A stretch of 64,000 nucleotides of DNA from Curtobacterium pusillum. Lineage in GTDB: Bacteria > Actinomycetota > Actinomycetes > Actinomycetales > Microbacteriaceae. The translations under genes were made by a program, and so were the position numbers. Positions 41,160 to 51,185 of this stretch are shown in pieces; position 1 is the stretch's first letter, and each line of letters begins with the position of its first letter. The notes beneath the pieces are model-generated. The model was not told the DNA's origin. It saw only the letters and a list, made by a program, of their open reading frames with translations, and did not search any database. Where the stretch lies: the NCBI GenBank assembly GCA_002025645.1, contig CP018783.1, positions 868,001-932,000 on the forward strand, read 5' to 3'.

Positions 41160-42749
41160 CTACAGCGTGATGTCGATCTCGCGGAGCGACGCCGCGTCGA
41201 TCGTGGACCGGACGTGCTCGAGGATCTCGGCCGGGACCGGCGAGTCGACGGTGAGCACGCTGAGCGCCTGGCCACCTGCGGCCTCGCGCGAGATCTGCAT
41301 GGCCGCGATGTTGATGCCGGCCTCGCCGAACTCCTTGCCGTAGACGGCGACGATGCCCGGGCGGTCCGTGTAGACCATGACCACGTGGTGCTCGGCGAGG
41401 GCGACCTCGACGTCGTGGCCGTTGATCTCGACGAGCTTCGCGATCTGCTTCGGGCCCGTGAGGGTGCCGGAGACGCTGATCGCGGGGCCGTCGGACTGCG
41501 CGCCACGGATCGTGAGCACGTTGCGGTACTCCGGGCTGTCCGAGTCGGTGATCAGTCGCACGGACACCCCGCGCTGCTCCGCGATGAGCGGAGCGTTGAC
41601 GTAGGACACCTGGTCGCTGACGACGTCGGTGAAGACGCCCTTGAGCGCCGCGAGCTTCAGCACGCTGACGTCGTACTCGGCGAGCTCGCCGTGCACCTCG
41701 ACGTCGATGCTCGTGACGGGCGACGTCGCGAGGCCGGTGAAGACCTGGCCGAGCTTCTCGACGAGCGGGATGCCCGGGCGCACGTACGGGTCGATGACGC
41801 CGCCGGCGACGTTCACCGCGTCGGGGACGAGCTCGCCGCCGAGGGCGAGACGCACCGACTTGGCGACCGAGACGCCCGCCTTCTCCTGTGCTTCGTCCGT
41901 CGAGGCGCCGAGGTGCGGCGTGACGACGACGTTCGGGAGGGCGACGAGCGGAGAGTCCTTCGGGGGCTCCGACACGAAGACGTCGAGGCCGGCGCCCGCG
42001 ATCGTGTTCGAGGTGAGCGCACGGTGCAGCGCGTCCTCGTCGATCAGCCCACCGCGGGCGACGTTCACGACGAACGCGGTCGGCTTCATGAGCGCGAACT
42101 GGTCGTCCGAGATCATGCCGACCGTCTCCGGCGTCTTCGGCATGTGGATCGTGGTGAAGTCGGCGCGCTTGAGGAGGTCCTCGAGCGAGACGAGCTCGAC
42201 CCCGAGCTGCTGGGCACGGGCCGTCGTGACGTACGGGTCGTACGCGATCACCTGGACGCCGAACGCCTGCAGGCGCTGCGTGATGAGCGCGCCGATCCGG
42301 CCGAGGCCGATGATGCCGACGGTCTTCTCGTACAGCTCGACACCGGTGTACGCGGAGCGCTTCCAGGTGCCGGCGGCGAGCGACGCGTGCGCGGCCGGGA
42401 TGTGCCGCGCGAGCGACAGGATGTGGCCGACCGTGAGCTCGGCGGCGGAGATGATGTTCGACGTCGGCGCGTTCACGACCATCACACCGGCGGTCGTGGC
42501 CGCCTTGATGTCGACGTTGTCGAGGCCGACACCGGCACGGGCGACGACCTTGAGGTTCGGAGCCGCGGCGATCGCCTCGGCGTCGACCTTGGTGGCGGAG
42601 CGCACCAGGATGGCGTGCGCATCGGCGAGGGAGGCCAGGAGGGCGGGGCGGTCGGTACCGTCCACGTTCCGGATCTCGAAGTCGGGCCCGAGGGCGTCGA
42701 CTGTGGCGGGCGAGAGTTCTTCGGCGATCAGGACGACCGGCTTCGGCAC
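41160..42749 (-). CDS. serA: D-3-phosphoglycerate dehydrogenase (long form with ACT domain)
   Basis: The 529-residue enzyme makes 3-phosphohydroxypyruvate, the first step of serine synthesis. It has a substrate domain, NAD domain ([17 protein letters not shown], about residues 145-161), catalytic [11 protein letters not shown] with His, an intervening domain, and a C-terminal ACT domain ([20 protein letters not shown]) for serine feedback control. This is the long type usual in actinobacteria. The start is GTG at 42749 with GAGGAAA upstream. The upstream open frame has no family similarity. Confidence 0.97.
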   Translation of the reverse strand: MPKPVVLIAEELSPATVDALGPDFEIRNVDGTDRPALLASLADAHAILVRSATKVDAEAIAAAPNLKVVARAGVGLDNVDIKAATTAGVMVVNAPTSNIISAAELTVGHILSLARHIPAAHASLAAGTWKRSAYTGVELYEKTVGIIGLGRIGALITQRLQAFGVQVIAYDPYVTTARAQQLGVELVSLEDLLKRADFTTIHMPKTPETVGMISDDQFALMKPTAFVVNVARGGLIDEDALHRALTSNTIAGAGLDVFVSEPPKDSPLVALPNVVVTPHLGASTDEAQEKAGVSVAKSVRLALGGELVPDAVNVAGGVIDPYVRPGIPLVEKLGQVFTGLATSPVTSIDVEVHGELAEYDVSVLKLAALKGVFTDVVSDQVSYVNAPLIAEQRGVSVRLITDSDSPEYRNVLTIRGAQSDGPAISVSGTLTGPKQIAKLVEINGHDVEVALAEHHVVMVYTDRPGIVAVYGKEFGEAGINIAAMQISREAAGGQALSVLTVDSPVPAEILEHVRSTIDAASLREIDITL

Positions 42750-42853
42750 AGCTGCAGTTTCCTCACACGAGACGGGCGGTATCCCACCATCGTATCGACG
42801 TGCGCACGTGGTTACGACCGCAGCGACGGTCCTGTGGACGACCACAGGACGGA

Positions 42854-42889
42854 CTGGAGGCGCGGTGCCAGCCGGCACCGCGCCTCCAG
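42854..42889 (-). repeat. Conserved palindrome, terminator-like
   Basis: CTGGAGGCGCGGTGCC pairs exactly with GGCACCGCGCCTCCAG around AGCC. It lies 16 bases past the stop of the membrane protein at 42906 and before serA. Confidence 0.85.
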
Positions 42890-42905
42890 GCAGTCGGACG
42901 GAACG

Positions 42906-43286
42906 TCAGAAATCCAGCAGACGCGGGACGAAGAGCTGCAGGTCCAGCCACAGCGCGCCGGCGGCGGCGAACGCGAGGACGAAGATGCCGACCGTCACCG
43001 CGAGACGCGCGCGCCGACTGACCCACAGCGCGACGGCGAAGGCGATCGGTGCGATCGCGATGTCCAGCACGAGCCAGACCCACGGCGTGCTGCGCGCGAG
43101 GGTGTCGCCACCGGAGGTGGTGCCGAGGAACTCGTTGAACGCCCGGACGGACTGCGAGACCGTCACGAGGTTCCCGACGCTCTGCACGGTCATGTAGGCG
43201 AACAGGACGGCGAACACCACCCACACCGCGATCCGCCCGACGATCGGACCCGGCGCGCGCCGGACGGTCGGCGTCGCGGCGGTCAC
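42906..43286 (-). CDS. Small membrane protein with three predicted spans
   Basis: The 126-residue protein begins VTAATPTVRRAPGPIVGR. It has three hydrophobic segments: IAVWVVFAVLFAYMTVQSV, WVWLVLDIAIAPIAFAVAL and LAVTVGIFVLAFAAAGALWL. I do not recognise the family. Its GTG overlaps the stop of the next gene upstream by 4 bp, so the two membrane proteins are coupled and probably form a complex or act together. The palindrome after it marks the end of the unit. Confidence 0.75.
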   Translation of the reverse strand: MTAATPTVRRAPGPIVGRIAVWVVFAVLFAYMTVQSVGNLVTVSQSVRAFNEFLGTTSGGDTLARSTPWVWLVLDIAIAPIAFAVALWVSRRARLAVTVGIFVLAFAAAGALWLDLQLFVPRLLDF

Positions 43287-43723
43287 CCGAAGCTCCGGGT
43301 CATCAGGAACGGCCACGGGAACAGGACCGCGGCGCCGAGGAGCATCCAGAGCAGGCGGGTGCGGGTCCGGCGACCACGACCGGCCCAGAGGACGACCGTG
43401 AACCAGAGAGCAGGCGCGACGATCGACAGGAAGCGCAGGACCTCGACGAAGACGGTCAGGACGGTGTCGACGTTCGAGACGTAGGAGGTCGAGGCGGTGA
43501 GCAACCACGCGACCGTGTACAGCAGGTAGAGCCCACCGAAGACGCCGAAGCCGATCAGGGCACCGGAGGTCTCGGGTGCCTCGGGGTCGCGGACCCCGCG
43601 GTCCTTGACGGCGACCGGGTTGTGGGCCGCGTCGACGTGGGTCGCGTCGTCGGCGTCGCCCCAGCTGAGGGCGTCGTCGTCGTGGTCGACCGAGCCGTCG
43701 GGCGGGGATGCTGCCGTGGTCAT
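43283..43723 (-). CDS. Small membrane protein with acidic N-terminus
   Basis: The 146-residue protein has an acidic, disordered N-terminal tail of about 50 residues (DHDDDALSWGDADD). Three membrane segments follow: ALIGFGVFGGLYLLYTVAWL, a long one around FLSIVAPALWFTVVLW, and LLWMLLGAAVLFPWPFLM. The family is unknown to me; comparable proteins are common next to serA in related bacteria as I recall, without known function. A TAGAAT hexamer seven bases before the ATG indicates a leaderless promoter. Confidence 0.75.
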   Translation of the reverse strand: MTTAASPPDGSVDHDDDALSWGDADDATHVDAAHNPVAVKDRGVRDPEAPETSGALIGFGVFGGLYLLYTVAWLLTASTSYVSNVDTVLTVFVEVLRFLSIVAPALWFTVVLWAGRGRRTRTRLLWMLLGAAVLFPWPFLMTRSFG

Positions 43724-43730
43724 GCACCCG

Positions 43731-43736
43731 ATTCTA
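43731..43736 (-). promoter_or_regulatory. -10 hexamer TAGAAT of a leaderless promoter
   Basis: TAGAAT lies seven bases before the ATG at 43723 on the minus strand. Confidence 0.5.
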
Positions 43737-43785
43737 CGAGGCGAGCCGCGTCGGCTCGACCATGGACCACCTGTGCGGCCGCCGG

Positions 43786-44976
43786 TCAGACGTCGGCGGG
43801 CTGCGTCTCGAGGACCTGGGCGACGACGTCGCGCACGGCCGGGAACAGCGGGTGGCTCTCCATCAGGCCCGTGAGGATCTCGGTGAGCGCGTGCGCCGTG
43901 GCACCGGAGCGCAGGAGCGCGTGCAGCTCGATCGACTCGGGGTCGTTCTCGTCGTCGAAGTCGAGGGCGACCCGGACGGCGCCGAGCAGGTGGTCGACGG
44001 GCAGCCCGCGCTCTGCGAGCTGCGCGGCGGGACCGACGAAGCGCTCCCGGCGGCCGAGCTTCCGGAGCGGGTTCCGGCCGACGCGGACCGTCGTGTCGGG
44101 CAGGTGCGGGTTCGCGATGCGGGAGAGGTTCGCGGCGACGTAGCGCGCGTGCTCCTCCGGGTCGAACCCGTGCTTCGCGATGAGGAGTGCCGTGGTCTCG
44201 GCGAGGACGCCGTCGACCTCGGCGCGGACGGCGTGGTCCTCGAGGGCCTCGCGGATGAGGCGGATGCCCCGGACGTAGCCGTGGTAGGCGGCCGTCGCGT
44301 GGGCGGTGTTCACGGTGTAGAGCTTCCGCTCGACGAAGGGCTGCAGGTCGTCGACCCAGGTGACGCCGTCGATCGCGGGCGGCTCGGCGTCGGAGTCGGC
44401 GAACGGGGTGCGCTCGATGACCCACTCGTAGAACGGCTCGAGGACGACGTCGAGGCCGCCGGACTGCCCGAGGACGCCGGACTGGTCGGGCACGATCCGG
44501 TCGATGGCGCAGTTCGCGAAGACCGCGGCGATGTCACGGTCCTCGAGGATGGGGGCGCGGCGGATGCTGGCGTGCAGGGAGTCGGTCGCGTTGAACGCGT
44601 TCTCGCAGGCGACGATCGTGACGTCACCGCGCTCGAGCGGCCGGGCCGCGAGCCCCTCGGCGATCACGGGGGCGACGAGCGGCAGGGTTCGTGCACCGAC
44701 GGCGGTCGTGAGGACGTCCGCCTCGGCGATGGCCCGGATGACCTGCTCGCGGTCGGTCTTGCTGCTGAGCGCCGTGAACCCGTAGACGAGGTGCTCGACC
44801 GGCATCTCGCCGACCTCGTGCACCACGAAGCGGCCGGCCTCGTTGAGGGCGGAGACGACGCGGTCGTCGACGTCGACGAAGGTCAACTCGTAGCCGCTCG
44901 CGACCAGGAACTGGCCCACGAACCCGCGCCCGATCTTGCCGGCGCCGATGTGGACCGCTCGCTTCGTCACCGCCAT
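43786..44976 (-). CDS. mtlD: Mannitol-1-phosphate 5-dehydrogenase
   Basis: The 396-residue NAD-dependent enzyme interconverts mannitol 1-phosphate and fructose 6-phosphate. AVHIGAGKIGRGFVGQFL is the NAD-binding N-terminus, and the C-terminal all-helical domain contains YTVNTAHATAAYHGYVRG with the catalytic KxxxxNxxH-like pattern (ERKLYTVNTAHA). No mannitol PTS genes adjoin it, so it acts as an orphan with transport genes elsewhere. The start at 44976 is supported by GGGAGGAT and the family N-terminus; an upstream ATG at 45015 is less likely. Confidence 0.95.
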   Translation of the reverse strand: MAVTKRAVHIGAGKIGRGFVGQFLVASGYELTFVDVDDRVVSALNEAGRFVVHEVGEMPVEHLVYGFTALSSKTDREQVIRAIAEADVLTTAVGARTLPLVAPVIAEGLAARPLERGDVTIVACENAFNATDSLHASIRRAPILEDRDIAAVFANCAIDRIVPDQSGVLGQSGGLDVVLEPFYEWVIERTPFADSDAEPPAIDGVTWVDDLQPFVERKLYTVNTAHATAAYHGYVRGIRLIREALEDHAVRAEVDGVLAETTALLIAKHGFDPEEHARYVAANLSRIANPHLPDTTVRVGRNPLRKLGRRERFVGPAAQLAERGLPVDHLLGAVRVALDFDDENDPESIELHALLRSGATAHALTEILTGLMESHPLFPAVRDVVAQVLETQPADV

Positions 44977-45131
44977 CCGACGATCCTCCCATGGGTCTCG
45001 GTGCGGTTCTGCCACACGGTGCCGACGGCGCGCGACATGTGTCGCGCAGGTGCCGCGGGCACGGCGAAGGGACGCCGGACGGCGTCGTCGGGTTCGTTCT
45101 GGAGCTGCTGCATAACGTTCGGGTCACGTCG

Positions 45132-45164
45132 CGAGGCGGCGGTGCAGGGTGCACCGCCGCCTCG
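45132..45164 (-). terminator. Terminator after ilvC
   Basis: CGAGGCGGCGGTGCA and TGCACCGCCGCCTCG form a perfect 15-bp stem with a GGG loop, 19 bases past the ilvC stop. No T-run is present. Confidence 0.85.
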
Positions 45165-45183
45165 TCGTCGAGTCCTCGGAAGA

Positions 45184-46209
45184 CTACCGCGCGGCGGAAC
45201 CGTCCACGTAGTCACCGTCGTTCTGCTTCCACGCGAAGAGGGCGCGGAGCTCACGGCCGGTGGCCTCGATCGGGTGGCCCTCGCCCTTCGCACGGAGCGC
45301 CTTGAACTCCGGCGCACCGGCGTCCTGGTCGTCGATGAAGCGCTTCGCGAAGGCACCGTTCTGGATGTCCGCGAGGACGGCCTTCATGTTCTCCTTGACC
45401 TCGGGCGAGATCACGCGCGGGCCGGAGACGTAGTCACCGAACTCGGCGGTGTCGGAGATCGACCAGCGCTGCTTGGTGAGGCCGCCCTCCCAGATGAGGT
45501 CGACGATGAGCTTGAGCTCGTGCAGGACCTCGAAGTACGCGATCTGCGGCTGGTAGCCCGCCTCGACGAGGGTCTCGAAGCCGTACTGGATGAGCTGCGA
45601 GGTGCCACCGCACAGGACGGCCTGCTCGCCGAACAGGTCGGTCTCGGTCTCCTCGGTGAAGGTGGTCTTGATGCCACCCGAGCGGAGGCCGCCGATGGCC
45701 TTCGAGTACGACCACGCGAGGTCCCAGGCAGAACCCGAGGCGTCGACCTCGACCGCGACGATCACGGGGACGCCACGGCCGGCCTCGTACTCGCGGCGCA
45801 CGGTGTGACCCGGGCCCTTCGGGGCGACGAGCGACACGTCGACGCCCTCGGGTGCCTGGATGTAGCCGAAGCGGATGTTGAAGCCGTGGCCGAAGACGAG
45901 CGTCGCGCCCGGCTGCAGGTTCGGCTCGATGTCGTCCTTGTAGACGATCCGCTGGACCTGGTCCGGCGCGAGGATGACGACGACGTCCGCCCACTTCGTG
46001 ACCTCGGCCGGGGTGAGGACCTCGAACCCGGCCTCCTCGGCCTTCTGGCGGCTCTTCGAGCCCTCCTGCAGGCCGATCTTGACCTCGACACCCGAGTCAC
46101 GGAGGTTGAGGGCGTGGGCGTGGCCCTGCGAGCCGTACCCGATGACGGCGACCTTCTTGCCCTGGATGAGGGTCAGGTCGGCGTCGGCGTCGTACACGAT
46201 GTCAGTCAC
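45184..46209 (-). CDS. ilvC: Ketol-acid reductoisomerase
   Basis: The 341-residue class I enzyme isomerises and reduces acetolactate or acetohydroxybutyrate with NADPH in branched-chain amino acid synthesis. [18 protein letters not shown] (about residues 19-36) is the NADPH loop, [12 protein letters not shown] and the C-terminal [10 protein letters not shown] and [10 protein letters not shown] hold Mg ligands. The length is normal. The GTG start has AAGGAG ten bases upstream. It is the last gene of the ilvD-B-N-C unit, followed by a strong hairpin. Confidence 0.98.
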   Translation of the reverse strand: MTDIVYDADADLTLIQGKKVAVIGYGSQGHAHALNLRDSGVEVKIGLQEGSKSRQKAEEAGFEVLTPAEVTKWADVVVILAPDQVQRIVYKDDIEPNLQPGATLVFGHGFNIRFGYIQAPEGVDVSLVAPKGPGHTVRREYEAGRGVPVIVAVEVDASGSAWDLAWSYSKAIGGLRSGGIKTTFTEETETDLFGEQAVLCGGTSQLIQYGFETLVEAGYQPQIAYFEVLHELKLIVDLIWEGGLTKQRWSISDTAEFGDYVSGPRVISPEVKENMKAVLADIQNGAFAKRFIDDQDAGAPEFKALRAKGEGHPIEATGRELRALFAWKQNDGDYVDGSAAR

Positions 46210-46250
46210 GAGGGTGTGTCTCCTTGGTTCTGGTGGTCTTGGGCGGGCGC

Positions 46251-46751
46251 TCAGCGCACCCGGTCGGTGATGCTCTTCGGTCCGCGGCCCATGCCGAGCA
46301 GGCCCGCACGGGCGAGCTCCTTGATGCCGTACGGCTCGAGCACGCGGAGGATCGCCTGGATCTTGCCGGGGTCCCCGGTGACCTCGACGACGAGGGAGTC
46401 GGTCGCCACGTCGACGACCTGGGCACGGAACAGGTTCACTGCTTCGAGCACCGCCGAGCGCGTCTGGTTGTCGACGCGCACCTTCACGAGCATGTGCTCG
46501 CGCTGGACGGACTGCGAGAAGTCCAGCTCGACGATCTTGATGACGTTGACCAGCTTGTTGAGCTGCTTCGTCACCTGCTCCAGGGGGAGGTCCTCGACGT
46601 CGACGACGACCGTGATCCGGGACAGGCCCTCGACCTCGGTGTTGCCCACGGCGAGCGACTCGATGTTGAACCCGCGGCGCGCGAACAGACCGGCGACGCG
46701 GGTCAGCAGACCCGGCTTGTCCTCGACGAGGAGGGAGAGGACGTGGCTCAT
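46251..46751 (-). CDS. ilvN: Acetolactate synthase small (regulatory) subunit
   Basis: The 166-residue protein has an N-terminal ACT domain ([20 protein letters not shown], residues 5-24) that binds valine, and a C-terminal ACT-like half. It activates and feedback-regulates the IlvB catalytic subunit. The ATG overlaps the ilvB stop by 4 bp (ATGA), assuring equal translation. The length fits the family. Confidence 0.97.
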   Translation of the reverse strand: MSHVLSLLVEDKPGLLTRVAGLFARRGFNIESLAVGNTEVEGLSRITVVVDVEDLPLEQVTKQLNKLVNVIKIVELDFSQSVQREHMLVKVRVDNQTRSAVLEAVNLFRAQVVDVATDSLVVEVTGDPGKIQAILRVLEPYGIKELARAGLLGMGRGPKSITDRVR

Positions 46752-48571
46752 GCGGTTTCCCCCGTCATGTCGGCGTCCTCGTCGTCCCAGGTGGGCGCGA
46801 GGGCCTGGGCGTACTCGATGGACGAGTTGCTGACGCCCTGCGGGACCATCGGCCAGACCATCGAGTCGCGGCTCACGACGAAGTCGATCACCACGGGACG
46901 GTCGTTGGTCTCGAGGGCGAGCTGGATCGCGGCGTCGACCTCGTCGGCCTTCTCGACGCGGATGCCGAGGGCACCGTACGCGTCGGCGAGCTTCACGAAG
47001 TCCGGGACCCGGCGGGTGCCGTGGCCCGTCTGCAGGTCGGTGAAGGAGTGGCGGCCGTCGTAGAACAGCGTCTGCCACTGCCGCACCATGCCGAGCGACG
47101 AGTTGTTGATGATCGCGACCTTGATCGGGATGTCGTTGATGACGCAGGTCGCGAGCTCCTGGTTCGTCATCTGGAAGCAGCCGTCGCCGTCGATCGCCCA
47201 GACCACGCGGTCGGGCTGGGCGACCTTCGCGCCCATCGCCGCGGGGACCGAGTAGCCCATGGTCCCGGCGCCGCCGGAGTTGAGCCAGGCGTTCGGCCGC
47301 TCGTACTTGATGAACTGCGCGGACCACATCTGGTGCTGGCCGACGCCGGAGGCGAACACGCCCTCGGGTCCGGTGAGCTCGCCGATGCGCTTGATGATCG
47401 CCTGCGGGGCGAGGAGCCCGTCGGTCGGCTCGGCGTACCCGAGCGGGAAGTCGACCTTGAGCTGCTCGAGCTTCGTCCACCACTCGGCCGTTGCGGCGCG
47501 CTCGTCGGTCGGGACGGCGTTCCACGCGTCGAGCAGGTCCTTCAGGACCTCGCGCGCGTCGCCCACGATCGGGACGTCGGCGAAGCGGATCTTCGAGATC
47601 TCGGCCGGGTCGATGTCGACGTGCACGACCTTGGCGTTCGGCGCGAACTCGTCGGCCTTGCCCGTCACGCGGTCGTCGAACCGGGCGCCCAGCGCGATGA
47701 TGAGGTCGCTGTCCTGCAGCCCGAGCACCGCGGGGACGGTGCCGTGCATCCCGGGCATGCCGAGGTGCTGCGGGTGCGAGTCGGGGAACGCGCCACGCGC
47801 CATCAGGGTCGTGACGACGGGGGCGCCGGTGGCCTCGGCGAAGGCGAGGAGCTCGGCCGTCGCTCGGGAGCGGACCACGCCGCCACCGACGTAGAGCACC
47901 GGGCGCTCCGACTCGGACAGCAGCTGGGCGGCCGCGGCGATCTGCTTGCCGTGCGCCTTCGTCACCGGGCGGTACCCGGGCAGGTCGATCTTCGGCGGCC
48001 ACACGTACGGCGCCGACTTCTGCTGGGCGTCCTTCGTGATGTCGACCAGAACCGGACCGGGGCGACCGGTCGTGGCGATCTGGTACGCGGCCGCGAGCGT
48101 CGCGGGGACGTCGGCCGGGTCGGTGACCAGGAAGGAGTGCTTCGTGATCGGCATCGTGATGCCGACGATGTCGGCCTCCTGGAAGGCGTCCGTCCCCATC
48201 AGGGTCGAGAACACCTGCCCGGTGATCGCGATGAACGGAACCGAGTCCATGTAGGCGTCGGCGATCGCCGTGACGAGGTTCGTCGCGCCGGGACCGGAGG
48301 TCGCGATGGCGACACCGACCTTGCCGGACGAGGACGCGTAGCCCTCGGCGGCGTGGCCGGCGCCCTGCTCGTGACGGACGAGGACGTGGCGGATCGTCGT
48401 GGACGCCATGAGCTCGTCGTAGAACGGGATGATGGCACCGCCCGGCAGGCCGAAGACGTCGGTGATCCCGAGGTGCTCGAGCGTCCGGAGGACGGCTCCC
48501 GAGCCGGTCAGGATCTCCGGCGTCCGGCGTGCACCGGCGGCCGCGGACAGCGGAGTGGCTTCCGTGGGCAT
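46748..48571 (-). CDS. ilvB: Acetolactate synthase large (catalytic) subunit
   Basis: The 607-residue ThDP enzyme condenses pyruvate with pyruvate or 2-ketobutyrate. The N-terminal domain has [16 protein letters not shown] and the catalytic Glu in [14 protein letters not shown] (about residue 68). The FAD-binding middle domain follows, and [18 protein letters not shown] with VAIINNSS is the ThDP-Mg motif GDGxxx...NN. The family length is normal. ilvD ends 46 bp upstream on the same strand, and ilvN overlaps its stop. Confidence 0.98.
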   Translation of the reverse strand: MPTEATPLSAAAGARRTPEILTGSGAVLRTLEHLGITDVFGLPGGAIIPFYDELMASTTIRHVLVRHEQGAGHAAEGYASSSGKVGVAIATSGPGATNLVTAIADAYMDSVPFIAITGQVFSTLMGTDAFQEADIVGITMPITKHSFLVTDPADVPATLAAAYQIATTGRPGPVLVDITKDAQQKSAPYVWPPKIDLPGYRPVTKAHGKQIAAAAQLLSESERPVLYVGGGVVRSRATAELLAFAEATGAPVVTTLMARGAFPDSHPQHLGMPGMHGTVPAVLGLQDSDLIIALGARFDDRVTGKADEFAPNAKVVHVDIDPAEISKIRFADVPIVGDAREVLKDLLDAWNAVPTDERAATAEWWTKLEQLKVDFPLGYAEPTDGLLAPQAIIKRIGELTGPEGVFASGVGQHQMWSAQFIKYERPNAWLNSGGAGTMGYSVPAAMGAKVAQPDRVVWAIDGDGCFQMTNQELATCVINDIPIKVAIINNSSLGMVRQWQTLFYDGRHSFTDLQTGHGTRRVPDFVKLADAYGALGIRVEKADEVDAAIQLALETNDRPVVIDFVVSRDSMVWPMVPQGVSNSSIEYAQALAPTWDDEDADMTGETA

Positions 48572-48617
48572 GAGGTGTTCCTTGCCTGGAGAGGTGGCGA
48601 TGGTGCGTGTGTCGACG

Positions 48618-50312
48618 CTAGCCCGTCACTGCGCCCTTGGCGGCGGACTGGACGAGCTTCGCGAACTTCGCGAGGACTCCGCGGGTGTAGCGCGGGGGCA
48701 GCGGGGCCCAGCCTTCTCGGCGGGCTTCCAGCTCGGCGTCGTCGACCAGTAGGTCGAGCGAGCGAGCCGCGATGTCGACACGGATGCGGTCGCCATCGCG
48801 CACGAATGCAACTGGACCTGCGTCCACTGCTTCCGGTGCGATGTGGCCGATGCACAGGCCGGTTGTGCCGCCTGAGAATCGTCCGTCCGTCAACAGTAGT
48901 ACATCCTTGCCGAGACCAGCGCCCTTGATGGCGGCGGTGATGGCCAGCATCTCGCGCATTCCAGGGCCGCCCTTGGGGCCCTCGTAGCGGATGACCACGA
49001 CGTCGCCCTTCTGGATCTTCCCCTCGGTCAGGGCGTCCATGGCGGCGCGCTCGCGGTCGAACACGCGGGCGGGGCCCTCGAAGACCTCGGCGTCGAAGCC
49101 GGCGGTCTTCACGACGGCGCCCTCCGGTGCGAAGGAGCCCTGCAGGATCGTCAGGCCACCGGTCGCGTGGATCGGGTTGTCGAGCGTCCGGAAGACCTCG
49201 CCGTCGAGCTCCGGCGGGTCGATCTCGGCCAGGTTCTCGGCGAGGGTCTTGCCGGTGACGGTCATGACGTCGCCGTGCAGCAGCCCAGCGTCGAGCAGGG
49301 CCTTCATGATCACCGGGATGCCGCCGTTGCGGTCCACGTCGACCATGACGTACTTGCCGAACGGCTTCATGTCCGCCAGGTGCGGGACCTTCGAGCCGAT
49401 GCGGTTGAAGTCGTCGAGGGTGAGCTCGACCTCGGCCTCGTGCGCGATCGCGAGGAGGTGGAGGACGACGTTGGTGGAGCCTCCGAGTGCCATGGCGACG
49501 GCGATGGCGTTCTCGAACGCCTCCTTCGTCAGGATCTGACGTGCGGTGAGCCCCAGACGGAGCATGTTGACCACGGCCTCGCCGGAGCGGTGCGCGTAGT
49601 AGTCACGGCGACGGTCTGCGCTCGGCGGCGCGGCGGAGCCCGGCAGCGACATGCCCAGGGCCTCGGCGACCGAGGCCATCGTGTTGGCGGTGTACATGCC
49701 GCCGCACGCACCCTCGCCCGGGACGATCGCGCACTCGATCTTCTTGAGCTCTTCTTCCGACATGGTGCCGGCCTTGCACGCACCGACGCCCTCGAAGGAG
49801 TCGATGATCGTCACCTCCTTGAAGGAGCCGTCGGCCTGCTTCACGTAGCCCGGCATGACCGAGCCCGCGTAGAGGAAGACGCTCGCGAGGTCGAGGCGCG
49901 CGGCGGCCATGAGCATGCCGGGCAGGGACTTGTCGCAGCCGGCGAGCAGGACGGTGCCGTCCAGGCGCTCGGCGTTCACGACGGTCTCGACGCTGTCGGC
50001 GATGACCTCGCGCGAGACGAGGGAGAAGTGCATGCCCTCGTGGCCCATCGAGATGCCGTCGGAGACGGAGATGGTGCCGAACTGGAGCGGGTACCCGCCA
50101 CCCGAGTGGACGCCTTCCTTGGCGCCCTGCGCGAGGCGGTCGAGGGAGAGGTTGCAGGGGGTGATCTCGTTCCAGGAGGACGCGATCCCGATCTGCGGCT
50201 TCTCCCAGTCCTCGTCGCCCATGCCGACGGCCCGGAGCATGCCACGCGAGGTGGTTGCTTCGATCCCGTCGGTGACGACCCGGCTGCGGGGCTTCACGTC
50301 GATGTCAGGCAT
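48618..50312 (-). CDS. ilvD: Dihydroxy-acid dehydratase
   Basis: The 564-residue iron-sulfur enzyme dehydrates 2,3-dihydroxy acids to keto acids in valine and isoleucine synthesis. Cluster cysteines are in [12 protein letters not shown] (about residue 124) and [16 protein letters not shown], with [10 protein letters not shown] near residue 55. [19 protein letters not shown] is the conserved C-terminal segment. It starts the ilvDBNC unit from a leaderless promoter. Codons for about residues 470-510 use A- and T-ending codons far more than the rest of the gene. Confidence 0.98.
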   Translation of the reverse strand: MPDIDVKPRSRVVTDGIEATTSRGMLRAVGMGDEDWEKPQIGIASSWNEITPCNLSLDRLAQGAKEGVHSGGGYPLQFGTISVSDGISMGHEGMHFSLVSREVIADSVETVVNAERLDGTVLLAGCDKSLPGMLMAAARLDLASVFLYAGSVMPGYVKQADGSFKEVTIIDSFEGVGACKAGTMSEEELKKIECAIVPGEGACGGMYTANTMASVAEALGMSLPGSAAPPSADRRRDYYAHRSGEAVVNMLRLGLTARQILTKEAFENAIAVAMALGGSTNVVLHLLAIAHEAEVELTLDDFNRIGSKVPHLADMKPFGKYVMVDVDRNGGIPVIMKALLDAGLLHGDVMTVTGKTLAENLAEIDPPELDGEVFRTLDNPIHATGGLTILQGSFAPEGAVVKTAGFDAEVFEGPARVFDRERAAMDALTEGKIQKGDVVVIRYEGPKGGPGMREMLAITAAIKGAGLGKDVLLLTDGRFSGGTTGLCIGHIAPEAVDAGPVAFVRDGDRIRVDIAARSLDLLVDDAELEARREGWAPLPPRYTRGVLAKFAKLVQSAAKGAVTG

Positions 50313-50318
50313 GGAGCG

Positions 50319-50324
50319 AGTCTA
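50319..50324 (-). promoter_or_regulatory. -10 hexamer TAGACT of the ilvDBNC unit
   Basis: TAGACT on the minus strand lies six bases before the ilvD ATG, so the mRNA is probably leaderless. The short palindrome CATGCGTTCGCATG (50355-50368) stands about 40 bp further upstream and may bind a regulator. Confidence 0.5.
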
Positions 50325-50402
50325 GGCGCAGTTGGGATACCAATAGGACAACAACATGCGTTCGCATGGTGAAACCCCGCCTGGAGGAACGGATCGCCCT
50401 GG

Positions 50403-51185
50403 TCAGCGCACCGCGCGCAGGCGGGCGAGCTGCTTCAGGACCCCGGTGAGCGCCGCCGGATCGGCGACCCGGTAGGCGGCGAGGGTCTCGCCCTCCCCCA
50501 CCTTCACGCCGACGTCGCCGTCACCGAGCACGCGGAAGGCGTCCTCGTCGGTGACGTCGTCCCCGGCGAAGAACACCGCGTCCGCGCCGTGCAGGTCGCG
50601 CAGGCGGGCGATCGCGTCGCCCTTCGTGACGTGCCGGACGGCGAACTCGACGATGTCCTTGCCGCCCCGCTCGAGCACGTCCGGGTCGGCCTCGTGCGCC
50701 GCGGTGCTCGCAGCCGCGTTCGCCTCGGCCGCGACCTCGGCGCTCACCCGTCGGGTGTGCACACCGTGCCCCGCGGGCTTGTGCTCGATGACCACGCCGG
50801 GGAACCGCTCCCCCACCTCGTCGAGTGCCGCACCGATCCGGGCGACCCGGGCCTGCTCGTCGTCGGTCAACGCTGCCTCGTCGTGCCCGTCGACCCGCCA
50901 CTCGACGCCGTGCGAGCCCACGAGGGCCATGCCGTCCGGCGCGTGCGTCACCGCGGCGAGGCTGTCGAGCGGCCGCCCCGAGACGAGCACGACCTCGGTG
51001 TCCGTCGCGCGGTGCAGCGTGAGCACGGCCGCCCACGAGCCGGGCAGTGCACCGACGTGTGCGGGGTCGTCGGCGAACGGCGCGAGCGTGCCGTCGAAGT
51101 CGAGGGCGACGATGAGTCGCGGCGCAGCCGCGAGCGTCTCGAGGGCCGCGTCGACGGCGGTCTGGTCGGTGTTCGTCTCAGGCAT
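50403..51185 (-). CDS. otsB: Trehalose-phosphatase
   Basis: The 260-residue HAD-family phosphatase removes phosphate from trehalose 6-phosphate. VALDFDGTLAPFADDP (about residues 26-41) carries the nucleophile and acid Asp pair, VVLVSGRPLDSL is motif II, and FFAGDDVTDEDAFRVL is motif IV with the Mg ligands. The gene overlaps the otsA stop by 8 bp, so both are made together. Trehalose serves here as an osmolyte or reserve sugar. Confidence 0.95.
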   Translation of the reverse strand: MPETNTDQTAVDAALETLAAAPRLIVALDFDGTLAPFADDPAHVGALPGSWAAVLTLHRATDTEVVLVSGRPLDSLAAVTHAPDGMALVGSHGVEWRVDGHDEAALTDDEQARVARIGAALDEVGERFPGVVIEHKPAGHGVHTRRVSAEVAAEANAAASTAAHEADPDVLERGGKDIVEFAVRHVTKGDAIARLRDLHGADAVFFAGDDVTDEDAFRVLGDGDVGVKVGEGETLAAYRVADPAALTGVLKQLARLRAVR

